From positions 124,001 to 188,000 of the forward strand of contig CAJYLH010000022.1 of the NCBI GenBank assembly GCA_913775525.1: DNA of 64,000 bases, written 5' to 3'. The stretch comes from an uncultured Chryseobacterium sp. (GTDB lineage Bacteria; Bacteroidota; Bacteroidia; Flavobacteriales; Weeksellaceae). Both the position numbers and the translations under genes were made by a program. Each line of letters begins with the position of its first letter. The first letter of the stretch is position 1. Shown one piece after another: positions 1-9,107 of the stretch. The notes beneath the pieces are model-generated. The model was not told where the DNA came from. It did not search any database and saw only the letters and a list, made by a program, of their open reading frames with translations.

Positions 1-1993
1 GTGACAGTTTCCAGTTGGAATTCAGATCATAAGAAGACCTAAAATTAAATACGGTATAGTCTGGAACGGCACCTTCCCCGTAAGAATACAGCCCGGTTTT
101 AGGATTCGGGTCAAAGCGGTTCTGCCTGAAGCCATGCAGCATATCCAGGCCGATAGAAAGGAACTGAACCGGCTTTACCTGTACATAAGCCAGTATTTTC
201 GGTGCTGAAATCCTGCTGTTGTTGATCTTGGCAGAATAATCCCCATCATCTTTCAGGGAGGTGATCCCTTCCATCCAGCTGTAGCTTCCTCCGAAGTTCA
301 GCCATTTCAATGGGGTGAAGTTCAGGTAGCCTTCCACGCCGTATACGATTTCCGGAGCCCGCTGGATCGTCAGTGACCGGTCCGGGCTTTGCACGAAAGA
401 TGCCCCCAGTTTTGAGGTGCTTACATAAGACGTCATTTCATAGTTCAGCCATTTCGCAATCTGTCCTGTTGCTCCGAATTCATAATTGTTCACAATAATC
501 GGCTTGGTCTCCAGGTTAGCAATGGTTTCTGAAGTAGAGGTCCTCAAAATCCTTCCCAGTTCATTGATGGAATACGATTGGGAAAAGCTGCCAAAAAGGT
601 TAAGGTAAGGCTGGATGTTGTACCTGAGTCCGATATTGCCTACCAGGGCATTATATTCCAGGTCTCCTCCCTGTACGAAAATACTTTTGGTAAACGTGCC
701 GTCATTTTTAATGGTGGACAGTGTATTGAAATCGCCGACTTTCACCTTGATGTTTTCATACCGCAAGCCCCCTTTCAGCGTCAGCTTTTTAAGCAGGTCC
801 ACTTTTACCATCATGAAAGGAGCTACATTGGTCATGTCCATATCCGGGGTCCAGTAGCGGCCGTCCTCCAGCTTCTGGACGGTTTTGTCATTCAGGACAT
901 CAAGACCGTAAATGACTTCTCCCTGGGAGTTTGCTGTGTTCCAGAGCTGGGTATCCAGGTTAGCCCGCAGTCCGGACTTTTTTGATATAACATTGGATTG
1001 TCCGCCGTTAAAGAATGTGTCGCTGTATCCATATACCGTCCTGAAATCCTGGTAATACAGGTTGACATTCAGGGCTGTATTCCGGAACAGGTTTTTGTTG
1101 TCGTAACTTAATTTATAGTTGTGGTTCCTAGGGGTTCCCTGTGGCGTCAGTCCCAGGTTTTTCCCCGCTCCCTCTGCAATGGTGGGCGTAATGGCATATT
1201 TTCCCGTCTTCAGTCCGAGATCAAGGTCAGATTTTGAGGCATACCCGATATAGGAAGCTTCAATCCTCTGATTCTGATTGATATTGTATCCCAGTTTCAG
1301 CATACCATTGTAATTATCCATTTTTGCCGTACTGTAGGTAGGGCTGAGGTAAACGCCGTCTCCATCTTTCATATAGCCTGTCCGTTCGTATGTCAGGGAC
1401 GCTACATAATCAAACTTATCGGATAGCTTACCTGATAAAAGCTGTGTCGCTCTGATCCCCAGGGTGCCACCGTAAGGCTGACCGGTTATGCCGATCTGGG
1501 AAATTCCTGAAATTTTCTGACCGGTCCTGCTCCTCCTGGTAATATAGTTGATAATTCCTCCATCTGCACCGTTCCCGTAAATGGACGATGCACCTTTGAT
1601 CACCTCGATCCTTTCAATTACCGAAGGGTCGATGGAACGGATGTCCCTTGCACCATTCCTTAAAGGGGTAGATTGTGGGATCCCGTCAATCAGGACCAGT
1701 ACCTGGCGTCCTCTCAGCGTCTGGCCGCTGTTGGTGGTGGTTCCTGAGCTGGTCGCAAGGCTGGGCACAGTATACTGGAGGATATTGCTGATATCTGAAT
1801 TAATGGTCAGTTGCGACTGAACCTGTTTTTCACTCACTACCGTTACTGAGCTCGGAACTTCCTTGATGCTTTCTCTCTTCCGGGAGGCCGTCATAACCAC
1901 CTCATCCACATTGTTTATTTTTAAGCTGTCTTCCGACTGGGCAAAAGCCATAGCGGCTGCCAGAAAGGATATTCCTGTGAATGTTTTTTTCAT
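1..1993 (-). CDS. TonB-dependent outer-membrane receptor (3' end outside window)
   Basis: About 664 codons are present and the C-terminal part of the barrel lies beyond the left edge. The N-terminus is a signal peptide (MKKTFTGISFLAAAMAFAQ), followed by the plug domain: a VDEVVMTAS segment resembling a TonB-box region, then VLIDGIP and IERIEVIKGASSIYGNGADGG, which are typical plug motifs. The remainder is aromatic-rich barrel strands. Such receptors import ferric siderophores or similar ligands with energy from TonB-ExbBD. The ATG at 1993 overlaps the stop of the upstream PepSY gene by 4 bp (ATGA), so the two are probably translationally coupled. The ligand cannot be told from sequence. Confidence in the family is high. 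Confidence 0.93.
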   Translation of the reverse strand, partial: MKKTFTGISFLAAAMAFAQSEDSLKINNVDEVVMTASRKRESIKEVPSSVTVVSEKQVQSQLTINSDISNILQYTVPSLATSSGTTTNSGQTLRGRQVLVLIDGIPQSTPLRNGARDIRSIDPSVIERIEVIKGASSIYGNGADGGIINYITRRSRTGQKISGISQIGITGQPYGGTLGIRATQLLSGKLSDKFDYVASLTYERTGYMKDGDGVYLSPTYSTAKMDNYNGMLKLGYNINQNQRIEASYIGYASKSDLDLGLKTGKYAITPTIAEGAGKNLGLTPQGTPRNHNYKLSYDNKNLFRNTALNVNLYYQDFRTVYGYSDTFFNGGQSNVISKKSGLRANLDTQLWNTANSQGEVIYGLDVLNDKTVQKLEDGRYWTPDMDMTNVAPFMMVKVDLLKKLTLKGGLRYENIKVKVGDFNTLSTIKNDGTFTKSIFVQGGDLEYNALVGNIGLRYNIQPYLNLFGSFSQSYSINELGRILRTSTSETIANLETKPIIVNNYEFGATGQIAKWLNYEMTSYVSTSKLGASFVQSPDRSLTIQRAPEIVYGVEGYLNFTPLKWLNFGGSYSWMEGITSLKDDGDYSAKINNSRISAPKILAYVQVKPVQFLSIGLDMLHGFRQNRFDPNPKTGLYSYGEGAVPDYTVFNFRSSYDLNSNWKLS

Positions 1994-3195
1994 TGATTCT
2001 TTTTTCTTTGTTTTTTTTGTTTGCCCTGCCATACCAGAAATCCGGTAACAGGCAGTGAAGTACAGATTAGTCCCGTAGCGAACCAGAGGATTTTACCGAA
2101 AAGCCCGAAATATGACCCTGTATGGATGTCATAGTTCGCATGGGCATACTGTTCTGCATCGGTTAAGGCATGGTGAGGTGTATTGGCTAATATTTTTCCT
2201 GAATACCGGTCGAAAATCAGCTGGTGCCTGATGGCATACCTGCCGTCTTCACCATAAACGGTTACCGGAATATTTTTCAGTTCCTTGCCTTTTTTGTTTT
2301 TGCCGTTAAGAGGGATCCTGAAACTTGAGGATGTTCCGTATAATTGTTGAGTCTCCTGTGCAGTAAGGTCAAACAGGTGTTCTTTTCTTGTGGTAAGGGA
2401 GTCCGGGGATGTGATTTCTTTGTCTTTCGGAAGCTCTGCCGTTCCGGACAGGGAATAATTAAAGGCATTCTTTACCCATGGATAGGCAAAATAGATTCCG
2501 GTCAGACTCAGCAAAAGAGCAATAAATGAAGCATAGAAGCCTAAGATATTGTGGAGGTCATAGTTTTTCCGTTTCCAGCCTTTTATATTTTTCCAGCTGA
2601 ACCTGAAACGTGACTTCCGTGCATTTTTATTCTTTGGCCACCACAATACAATGCCGGTGATCAGCATGATGATAAAGAGTACCGTCGGGATGCCCACGAC
2701 ATATTTACCCCAGTCTGCGGGAAGCAGCAAACTCCAGTGGATGGCTTTCAGGATAGGGAAGAGGTCGTATTTTTCATTATACACCCCCAGGATCTCTCCG
2801 GTGTACTGATTGACATACACCAGCTTATTGACCTTCACCTCATTAAAATAATTCCATGCTTTTTTATTTCTTTCATAATACAGGAACTCGTAGGAGCGAT
2901 TTTTATCCAGGTAAATCTCTACGGAACTGATGGGAACTATTTCACGGACTTCCGATGAAACTTTTTCCTTCAGTACATCAATGGATAAGGGAACCGGAGT
3001 AATGCTTTCCGCTTTCACATACATGGCGTCTTTTCTCAGGATGCCCTGAATTTCATCTTTAAAAACATACAGGGTTCCTGTAAGCGAAACGATGAAAATA
3101 ATGATCCCCACAGAAAGGCCGAGCCACAGATGCAGCTTTGCAGACCACTGTCTGCCCCATGAAGGTTTCTTTGTATGAAGATGTTTCTTTCTCAT
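1990..3195 (-). CDS. PepSY-associated membrane protein (iron-uptake accessory)
   Basis: A 401-residue PepSY-TM protein. I start it at the ATG at 3195 (MRKKHLHTKKPSWGRQW); the longer open frame to 3354 runs into the preceding receptor gene and its terminator. A first membrane helix (LWLGLSVGIIIFIVSLTGTLYVF) starts near residue 22, followed by a long periplasmic part, helices near the HWSLLLP/VGIPTVLFIIMLITGIVLWW segment, a YDLHNILGFYAS motif and a final helix (TGLICTSLPVTGFLVW). Members of this family sit next to siderophore receptors and some are thought to help reduce or release iron in the periplasm. Here the gene overlaps the next receptor by 4 bp. Its start codon lies one base after a terminator-like hairpin. 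Confidence 0.9.
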   Translation of the reverse strand: MRKKHLHTKKPSWGRQWSAKLHLWLGLSVGIIIFIVSLTGTLYVFKDEIQGILRKDAMYVKAESITPVPLSIDVLKEKVSSEVREIVPISSVEIYLDKNRSYEFLYYERNKKAWNYFNEVKVNKLVYVNQYTGEILGVYNEKYDLFPILKAIHWSLLLPADWGKYVVGIPTVLFIIMLITGIVLWWPKNKNARKSRFRFSWKNIKGWKRKNYDLHNILGFYASFIALLLSLTGIYFAYPWVKNAFNYSLSGTAELPKDKEITSPDSLTTRKEHLFDLTAQETQQLYGTSSSFRIPLNGKNKKGKELKNIPVTVYGEDGRYAIRHQLIFDRYSGKILANTPHHALTDAEQYAHANYDIHTGSYFGLFGKILWFATGLICTSLPVTGFLVWQGKQKKQRKKNQ

Positions 3196-3196
3196 G

Positions 3197-3224
3197 AAAA
3201 AAAGCCAGCCTCCAGGCTGGCTTT
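3197..3224 (-). terminator. Rho-independent terminator abutting a start codon
   Basis: Ten-base arms (AAAGCCAGCC and GGCTGGCTTT) enclose a 4-base loop, and seven Ts follow on the minus strand. The hairpin lies 14 bases after the stop of the receptor gene ending at 3239. One C separates the T-tract from the ATG of the next gene at 3195. Confidence 0.85.
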
Positions 3225-3238
3225 GTGATGGTTTTGGG

Positions 3239-5464
3239 TTAGAATTTATATCCGACGGATAGCCTGAAATTTCTTGGTGCCTCTGCCTGGTAATAATAGT
3301 AATTCCCATAGGGCGAACCTGAATACAGGTACCGGTTAAATACATTGAACACATTTAAACCTACCCTGAACCGGGTATCTTCCCAGGAAAGTCCGGCATC
3401 AAATTTTACATAGTCGCCCATATTCTGCTGTGTCCCGCTGTTGGCCCAGTTCCAGGTGCTCCTGTCGCCAAGGTAAGTCCCTCCGAAAGAAAGCCCGAAA
3501 CCTTCCAGCATCCCGCCGGTAAAGGTATAGTTCAGCCATCCGTTGGCAGTATGCTTGGCATATCCCGGAACCCTCATTCCTACAGGATTGCTTACAGGAT
3601 CATTGGATTCGGTAACTTTATTTTCCGTAAAGGCATAATTAAAGATGGCATTGAATCCCTTTACAATTTCCCCCTTCAGGTCAAATTCCACTCCCTGTAC
3701 CCTGGTCTTTCCAAGCAGGATGGAAAATTGTTCATTTCCTGTATTGGTCGGGTCATTGGTCGTTGCATTATTTTTGATGATGTTATACAGGGATAGCGTT
3801 GTATTCCATTTGCCTCCGAACCAGTCTTTTTTCACCCCGACTTCCATATTGTTCCCCGTAATCGGTTTTACCGTACTTCCATCTCTGAAGATAGCTGCCT
3901 GCGGCACGAATGATTGGTCATATAAGCCGTAAACGGACAGGTTTTGATCAATGGAATAGCTGATCCCTACACGTGGTGTGATCTTATCCGCTTCCATCTT
4001 AGTTCCGTAATTGCTTTCTTTCACTGTAGTATACCGTGCCGCAAGGGTTAACCTTAAACGGTCTTCCAGAAAACCGAGTTCATCCTGCAAATATAAACCG
4101 GTGTAGTTCTGATTCAGCATGCTGCCTGTACCGGCTCTTTCTGTAAGCGTCTTGGTTGTTCCGTCAAAAGGCAGGTAGGCTTTAGTATTATTAGGGCCAG
4201 AATATGCCCCTGTATTGATATCATAATTGTTGGTATTCAGGTTATACCAGTATCTGTAATCAGGAATTGTGTTCCCGGGATCTGTTGCTGTAGGAGCTCT
4301 ATAATCTCCGTTAGCATTAAACATGTCCAGATTATATCCCTGAGACCAGTCTGCCATGTATTTTTTGCTTCCTAAATCCAGCCCGGCTAAGATTTTATGG
4401 GAAACCATGCCTGTTTTAGCATACCCGTTCAGGAAAATCTGCCCGAATTTCATGGTATTGTCTGCTTCCCAATAACCCAGGCGACGGATCATGTAATTCC
4501 CTTCAAATCTGCTTGGCCAAAGGTTGCTTCCCATCGTATATTCATTCACATAGGTCAGCTGGGACGTCAGTTTCCAGTTCTCATTGAATTTATGCTGCAA
4601 ATTGATGTTCACCGTGTTGTTGTCAACTTTGGTCGGTTCGATACTCGGATCAGTCGCGGTATACGAAACCGGTCTGGTAGCATAGCCGTCAAAGCTGAAA
4701 ACATAAGCTGAACCTACTTCAGACATTTTGGCTTTCTGGTAGATGTATTCTGCCGTTAACGTCGTTTTATCGGTAAGTTTGACCTTCAGGGAAGGATTGA
4801 TGATATACCGGTCGTTGAATTCATAATCCCTGAAGCTGTTCCTGTTCTGCGCCATCAGGTTCAGCCTGAATGCCACCTTATCGGTGATTTTGGTATCAAT
4901 ATCGGTTTCTCCACGGTACATATTGAAGCTTCCCAGGGTTACCCTTGCCGAACCATTGAGCGATTGTCCGGTAGGCTTTTTGGTAACAATATTGTAAATC
5001 CCGCTCGGCTCGCCGTTGGACATCAGGAATCCCGATGGTCCTTTAATGAATTCAATATGGTCTACAAAAGACATATCTTCACTTAACGGCCCCCAGTTGG
5101 ATGTAACGTTGACTCCGTTCATGAAAGCAGCTGCCCTGGAACCTCTCATATTGACTCTGGTATACATATCTCCCCAGTGTTCCAGCCGTTGTGCTCCGGC
5201 TACATTTCTCAGCACGCCGTCACTCATGGTGGTGACCTGCTGATCTTCCAGTGCCCGGTTGGTAATGATGGAAATATTCTGAGGAATTTTAATCAGCTCC
5301 TCATCCAGTCGCATGGAAGAAGAACCTTCTTTTTCAACGTATTTTTTGTAGTATTTGCCGCTTACAACAACTTCTTCGATGTCATTCGATTTAATGGTGT
5401 CATTGTGTTGGGCCCATGCCAGTGTCGTTGCAAGAATTGCAGCGGCCATTGTAAGTTTTCTCAT
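3239..5464 (-). CDS. TonB-dependent siderophore receptor
   Basis: A complete 741-residue receptor. It has a signal peptide ending LAWAQ, then a TonB-box-like NDIEEVVVSG stretch. The plug contains IPQNISIITNRALEDQ, VNMRGSRAAAFMNGV and IEFIKGPSGFLMSNGEPSG, which resemble siderophore receptors of the FhuE/FpvA type. A roughly 22-strand barrel follows and ends in the typical aromatic terminus LSVGYKF. The start has an unusually good Shine-Dalgarno for this phylum (AAAGGA, complement of 5473-5478). It lies 24 bp downstream of another receptor gene, so the two are probably cotranscribed. A strong terminator follows. Siderophore specificity cannot be predicted. Confidence 0.94.
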   Translation of the reverse strand: MRKLTMAAAILATTLAWAQHNDTIKSNDIEEVVVSGKYYKKYVEKEGSSSMRLDEELIKIPQNISIITNRALEDQQVTTMSDGVLRNVAGAQRLEHWGDMYTRVNMRGSRAAAFMNGVNVTSNWGPLSEDMSFVDHIEFIKGPSGFLMSNGEPSGIYNIVTKKPTGQSLNGSARVTLGSFNMYRGETDIDTKITDKVAFRLNLMAQNRNSFRDYEFNDRYIINPSLKVKLTDKTTLTAEYIYQKAKMSEVGSAYVFSFDGYATRPVSYTATDPSIEPTKVDNNTVNINLQHKFNENWKLTSQLTYVNEYTMGSNLWPSRFEGNYMIRRLGYWEADNTMKFGQIFLNGYAKTGMVSHKILAGLDLGSKKYMADWSQGYNLDMFNANGDYRAPTATDPGNTIPDYRYWYNLNTNNYDINTGAYSGPNNTKAYLPFDGTTKTLTERAGTGSMLNQNYTGLYLQDELGFLEDRLRLTLAARYTTVKESNYGTKMEADKITPRVGISYSIDQNLSVYGLYDQSFVPQAAIFRDGSTVKPITGNNMEVGVKKDWFGGKWNTTLSLYNIIKNNATTNDPTNTGNEQFSILLGKTRVQGVEFDLKGEIVKGFNAIFNYAFTENKVTESNDPVSNPVGMRVPGYAKHTANGWLNYTFTGGMLEGFGLSFGGTYLGDRSTWNWANSGTQQNMGDYVKFDAGLSWEDTRFRVGLNVFNVFNRYLYSGSPYGNYYYYQAEAPRNFRLSVGYKF

Positions 5465-5488
5465 TCAGGTAGTCCTTTAGTAGTGTAT

Positions 5489-7654
5489 CTAAAATTTATA
5501 GGTAATGCTTCCTAGCGCATTGATTAATGTTTGTGGGTTTGCAGTGGTGTATCCTGTCCAGTAGTGCTGATTGGTAAAGTTGTCTACTTTTACTCCGATC
5601 CTGAATTTTTTAGCATCGTAAAAAGCATTGGCATTCAGAACGAAATATTTCGGAAGAATGAAATTTCCGGTCACATTATTGTCACTGGCATAGTTTCCAC
5701 CTATACCAAAGCCCAGCCCTTCCAGGTTTCCATCGAGAAACTGGTAACTTGCATTAAAATTGGCAAGCCAGTAAGATCCTGCTGTATTGGGACGAAGGCC
5801 GGTCTGTACATCCCTGGTGTCATTATATGCAATACCACCAATCAGCGAGAATCCCTTAACTAAGTATGCATTGACTTCTAATTCTACACCCTTGCTATGC
5901 AGCTTTCCTGCCTGAGTCTGTACACTTTGAAAATTATCCAGGTATTCTCCCGTATCTAAAAGCATATTTTTAACTTTGATATCGTAATAGCTGACACTTG
6001 CATTGATTCTTCCATTAAAGAGGTTTCCTTTAAATCCACCTTCAAACTGATTTGCCCTTTCTGGATCTGATAAAGCAATATTAGACTGCTTATCCACAAT
6101 GTAGTAGCCATTGCTCTTGAAGCTGTTCTGATAGTTTCCGAAAACCGAAAACTTATCTTTTATAATCTGATACACCAAACCAGCTTTGGGGGACAGCGCA
6201 GATTGTTTGTAAGGCGCGCTGTTATTGACATAAATCCTTCCGCCAAGAAAATCATTATTTTCATAACGGAGCCCGACAACAATGTTCAGCCCTTCTAATG
6301 GAGTGAATACATTGGAAAGATAGCCGCTGTATGTTCTTAAATCCCCGATATTACTGGTTGAGCTTACATTATCAGGATCACTGTAGATGGCTCCGAGGGT
6401 ACTCGCATTGAAGTTAGAATAATCTGCGCCTCTCACGGGGACAAAATCAAAAAATCCCATAGGATACTTGGTACTGTTCAGTCCATAGTAATGTAGTCTG
6501 GTCGTCGTTCTCAGGAAATCAAAACCTACTAAAGTCCTGTTTCTCATTCCGTTTTCAAATTTATAATCAAAATTGAAATTCTGCTGGATTTGAAAATATG
6601 ATTTTTTGCTCTTATTAGTTGCCTGGTCTGCTCTTCCGACAACCAGATTATTAGCCTCATTCAGTATAACTGTAAAATAAGGATTACTGCCGTCGGAGAA
6701 ACTATCACTATTATTGATGTTGGTAGAAGATTTGATATTTTTGTTGATCTGGTAATTGATCTGGCCAAAGATATTGCTGTTCCTTGCTGTAGTGTAAAGA
6801 CCTTTTCCAGAATATGATTGTTTATAATCCAGGCCGGCTTTTTCCAGATCTTTCATATTATCAATTCCCCCCAGTGTTTGAGGAGAGAGGTAAAAGAAGA
6901 AATTATCTCCTATAGCCCTGGACTGGAAAAATTCATATTCAAGATTAAATTGGAGACGATCTGTAGCATTATAGGTTAAGCTTGGAGTAAATGCAAAAAA
7001 TGAATTTTGTGCATCTGTCTTTTGGAATGTTCCCTTATTGGTATATGCAGTATTGATTCTGAATAGCAGCTTTCTGTCATTGGTAAGGGGAGTATTGATA
7101 TCCGCCTGTGCTCTGTAAGTATTGTAACTTCCTCCAAAAAGGCTTACCTGTCCCTGAGCTGTGTCAAATGGCTTTTTTGTGGTTCTGTTAATGAGCCCCC
7201 CATATGATGCTACATTACTTCCGTAAATTGTTCCGGCCGGTCCTTTCAGAATTTCAAAGCGTTCTATATTGATAGCATCAATAACTGTTGTTATGGGTGA
7301 AACCAATCCGTTCCGCATAGAATTATTGGAAGGAAACCCTCTGAGAATAATATAGGATCCCCCGTCTCCGGCGCGGCTGGTAGCTGTCCACATAGACTGT
7401 AGTCCCGTTACATTCCTGTATGCATCATCTACTGTAAAAAGAACCTGGTTCTCTAATGTAGCTTTGCTGACAGAAGAGTACACCTGTGGATCCTCTATAG
7501 CCTTCATGGGCATTTTATTGGTATATTCCGTATCTTTTTTGATGTAGGCATCAACAATCACTTCCTCTATATCATTTGCTTTCACAGTATCTTTAACCTG
7601 TGCTGCCACAACAACGCCTGAAAGCATTGCCACACTCAGTACCATCTTTTTCAT
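5489..7654 (-). CDS. TonB-dependent siderophore receptor
   Basis: A complete 721-residue receptor with a signal peptide (MKKMVLSVAMLSGVVVAAQ), a TonB-box-like DIEEVIVDAY segment, plug motifs (IILRGFPSNNSMRNGL, IERFEILKGPAGTIYG) and a C-terminal barrel ending INALGSITYKF. It is related to the neighbouring receptor at 3239-5464 but clearly divergent, so the two probably take different ligands. Its ATG overlaps the stop of the upstream 58-residue membrane protein gene by 4 bp. It is the third gene of a minus-strand operon that starts with the PepSY gene at 8957. Confidence 0.94.
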   Translation of the reverse strand: MKKMVLSVAMLSGVVVAAQVKDTVKANDIEEVIVDAYIKKDTEYTNKMPMKAIEDPQVYSSVSKATLENQVLFTVDDAYRNVTGLQSMWTATSRAGDGGSYIILRGFPSNNSMRNGLVSPITTVIDAINIERFEILKGPAGTIYGSNVASYGGLINRTTKKPFDTAQGQVSLFGGSYNTYRAQADINTPLTNDRKLLFRINTAYTNKGTFQKTDAQNSFFAFTPSLTYNATDRLQFNLEYEFFQSRAIGDNFFFYLSPQTLGGIDNMKDLEKAGLDYKQSYSGKGLYTTARNSNIFGQINYQINKNIKSSTNINNSDSFSDGSNPYFTVILNEANNLVVGRADQATNKSKKSYFQIQQNFNFDYKFENGMRNRTLVGFDFLRTTTRLHYYGLNSTKYPMGFFDFVPVRGADYSNFNASTLGAIYSDPDNVSSTSNIGDLRTYSGYLSNVFTPLEGLNIVVGLRYENNDFLGGRIYVNNSAPYKQSALSPKAGLVYQIIKDKFSVFGNYQNSFKSNGYYIVDKQSNIALSDPERANQFEGGFKGNLFNGRINASVSYYDIKVKNMLLDTGEYLDNFQSVQTQAGKLHSKGVELEVNAYLVKGFSLIGGIAYNDTRDVQTGLRPNTAGSYWLANFNASYQFLDGNLEGLGFGIGGNYASDNNVTGNFILPKYFVLNANAFYDAKKFRIGVKVDNFTNQHYWTGYTTANPQTLINALGSITYKF

Positions 7655-7827
7655 CGTATAGGATTTTTATAATAATGTTTAATAATCAAAAATAAAGGGA
7701 CGGAGAGCGAAAGCCATCCCATCAGATCCCAGATCCCGTCACCATTCAATGCCGCAACCAGTCCGAAAACCGATAACAGGGCCAGCAGGATGGGTATACC
7801 CCAGAGTTTCAGAAACGTATTTTTCAT
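7651..7827 (-). CDS. 58-residue membrane protein in the PepSY-receptor operon
   Basis: A short gene reading MKNTFLKLWGIPILLALLSV at the N-terminus. Two hydrophobic segments are visible: about residues 10-27 and 36-50, the latter as GWLSLSVPLFLIIKHYY. There is no catalytic motif. The coding call rests on context: its ATG overlaps the stop of the PepSY gene by 4 bp, and its own stop overlaps the ATG of the next TonB receptor by 4 bp. Such exact double coupling is very unlikely by chance. It could be a small subunit or assembly factor for the PepSY protein; that is inference. I do not recognise a named family. Confidence 0.85.
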   Translation of the reverse strand: MKNTFLKLWGIPILLALLSVFGLVAALNGDGIWDLMGWLSLSVPLFLIIKHYYKNPIR

Positions 7828-8957
7828 ACTTTGGTGTTTTTCGGAGTGAGGATATGTAACTGCTGCTTTTCAGCTTTTCTTCTGGCAATCCATAAGTACA
7901 AGCCTGTAATAAGCACCAGGATCGTAAATACATCAAATATGACCCAGATAATTTTAAGGACCACGCCGCCGTAATTCCCGAAATGCAACGGCTCGGAAAT
8001 GAACAAGGCATTGACATACCACGGCATATCCCTGGAATCAGTTACAGTACCTGTTGCAGCATCTATGAGTACGGGCTTCAGTAATTTGGAAGTAAGCTCC
8101 GTATTTCCCCGCATGAACACTGCATAGTGATGTTTGCTGGTGAAATCCGTACCGGGAAATGCAATCACGGCTACATTCATATCTTTGATGGCATTCTCTG
8201 CGGATTTTTTGGCATCGTCCAGAGAGCTGAGCTTTCCGGTAATGGGCTTCTGATTTTTGTACGGGGCCGTCATTTCTGCCAGCTGACCCTGCTGCCACAG
8301 TCCGACAATGACATCAGAGAGGGTATTGATAACTCCTGTAAACCCTACCACAAGCATCCATGCGGTAATGGCAATTCCCAGGAGATTATGCGTGTCCAGC
8401 CATTTGAGCCTTTGAGACCTGTTCTTACGCACCATTCCGAAATCATACTTCTTCATGATTGGGCCGTAGAGTACAATGCCTGAAATAATGGAGATCATAA
8501 ACAGAATGCCCATAATGCCCAGGAAAAGTTTTCCGGGGATGCCGAGGAACATATCCGTATGCAGTTTAAGAATAACATGCATGATCCCATCTGTCCTCGG
8601 AGCTCCCAGAATTTCTCCGGTATATTCGTTCAGCACCAGGTATTTACTTTTTTCATACGGTGCATCCGGTCTGTCTACAATATCGAAAAGCACCTTGTTT
8701 TTTTCATTTTCGTCCCAGAAAACATATCTTGCTTTCTCTCCGGGATATTCAGACTCTGCAATCTGAGCGAGTTTATCCAGGCTCATTTTTGCGTGGTTTT
8801 TTGCTACAGCCTCTTTATTTTCCTGTAAAAGATGTTCAATTTCTTCATGAAAAATCAACGGCAGCCCTGTGATACAGAGGTACAGCAGAAAAACGGTACA
8901 GATGAGACTTGTCCATTTATGCCAATTAAACCAGCGCTTTGCTGTTTTCAGTTTCAT
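7824..8957 (-). CDS. PepSY domain membrane protein
   Basis: A 377-residue PepSY-TM protein. The first helix follows RWFNWHKWTSLICTVFLLYL. The periplasmic part includes YLVLNEYTGEILGAPR, the PepSY signature region. Further helices occur near ILFMISIISGIVLYG, WLDTHNLLGIAITAWMLVVGFTGVIN and the C-terminal VIFDVFTILVLITGLYLWI. His residues in HKW, LKLHTD and DTHN are typical of the family. It is first in an operon with the 58-residue membrane protein and two siderophore receptors, which points to periplasmic handling of imported iron complexes. A -7 element (8975-8982) lies just upstream. Confidence 0.9.
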   Translation of the reverse strand: MKLKTAKRWFNWHKWTSLICTVFLLYLCITGLPLIFHEEIEHLLQENKEAVAKNHAKMSLDKLAQIAESEYPGEKARYVFWDENEKNKVLFDIVDRPDAPYEKSKYLVLNEYTGEILGAPRTDGIMHVILKLHTDMFLGIPGKLFLGIMGILFMISIISGIVLYGPIMKKYDFGMVRKNRSQRLKWLDTHNLLGIAITAWMLVVGFTGVINTLSDVIVGLWQQGQLAEMTAPYKNQKPITGKLSSLDDAKKSAENAIKDMNVAVIAFPGTDFTSKHHYAVFMRGNTELTSKLLKPVLIDAATGTVTDSRDMPWYVNALFISEPLHFGNYGGVVLKIIWVIFDVFTILVLITGLYLWIARRKAEKQQLHILTPKNTKV

Positions 8958-8974
8958 GAACCAACAATTTTTTG

Positions 8975-8982
8975 CAAATATA
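8975..8982 (-). promoter_or_regulatory. Bacteroidota-type -7 element of the iron-uptake operon
   Basis: TATATTTG, followed by C, on the minus strand matches TAnnTTTG and lies 17 bp before the ATG at 8957. I see no good TTG at the expected -33 distance and no convincing Fur box. Confidence 0.5.
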
Positions 8983-9053
8983 TTATTTTTAACTGTTCTA
9001 AATAAATAAAATGATTGATATTTGTCATAAGGATGTTATCCAACGGATAACAA

Positions 9054-9088
9054 AAAACCGCTCCAGTCTGTACTGAAGCGGTTTCTGT
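9054..9088 (-). terminator. Terminator of secA
   Basis: On the minus strand, AACCGCTTCAG and CTGGAGCGGTT pair around a TACAGA loop (one G-T pair) and are followed by TTTTTTG. It lies about 20 bp beyond the secA stop. Confidence 0.85.
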
Positions 9089-9107
9089 ATATTATTGAAA
9101 TTATTTC

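Noticed and set aside
578-985. Open frames on the plus strand inside the receptor genes
   Set aside because: They are antisense shadows; the minus-strand receptor frame has a signal peptide, plug motifs and barrel pattern.
3196-3354. Longer start for the PepSY protein at 3354
   Set aside because: It would run through the upstream receptor's coding end and a terminator hairpin; the family starts near MRKKHLHTKK.
9005-9035. Possible Fur box upstream of the PepSY operon (ATGATTGATATTTGTCAT)
   Set aside because: Only the outer ATGA/TCAT bases pair, and the match to the 19-bp Fur consensus is poor. A binding assay would be needed.
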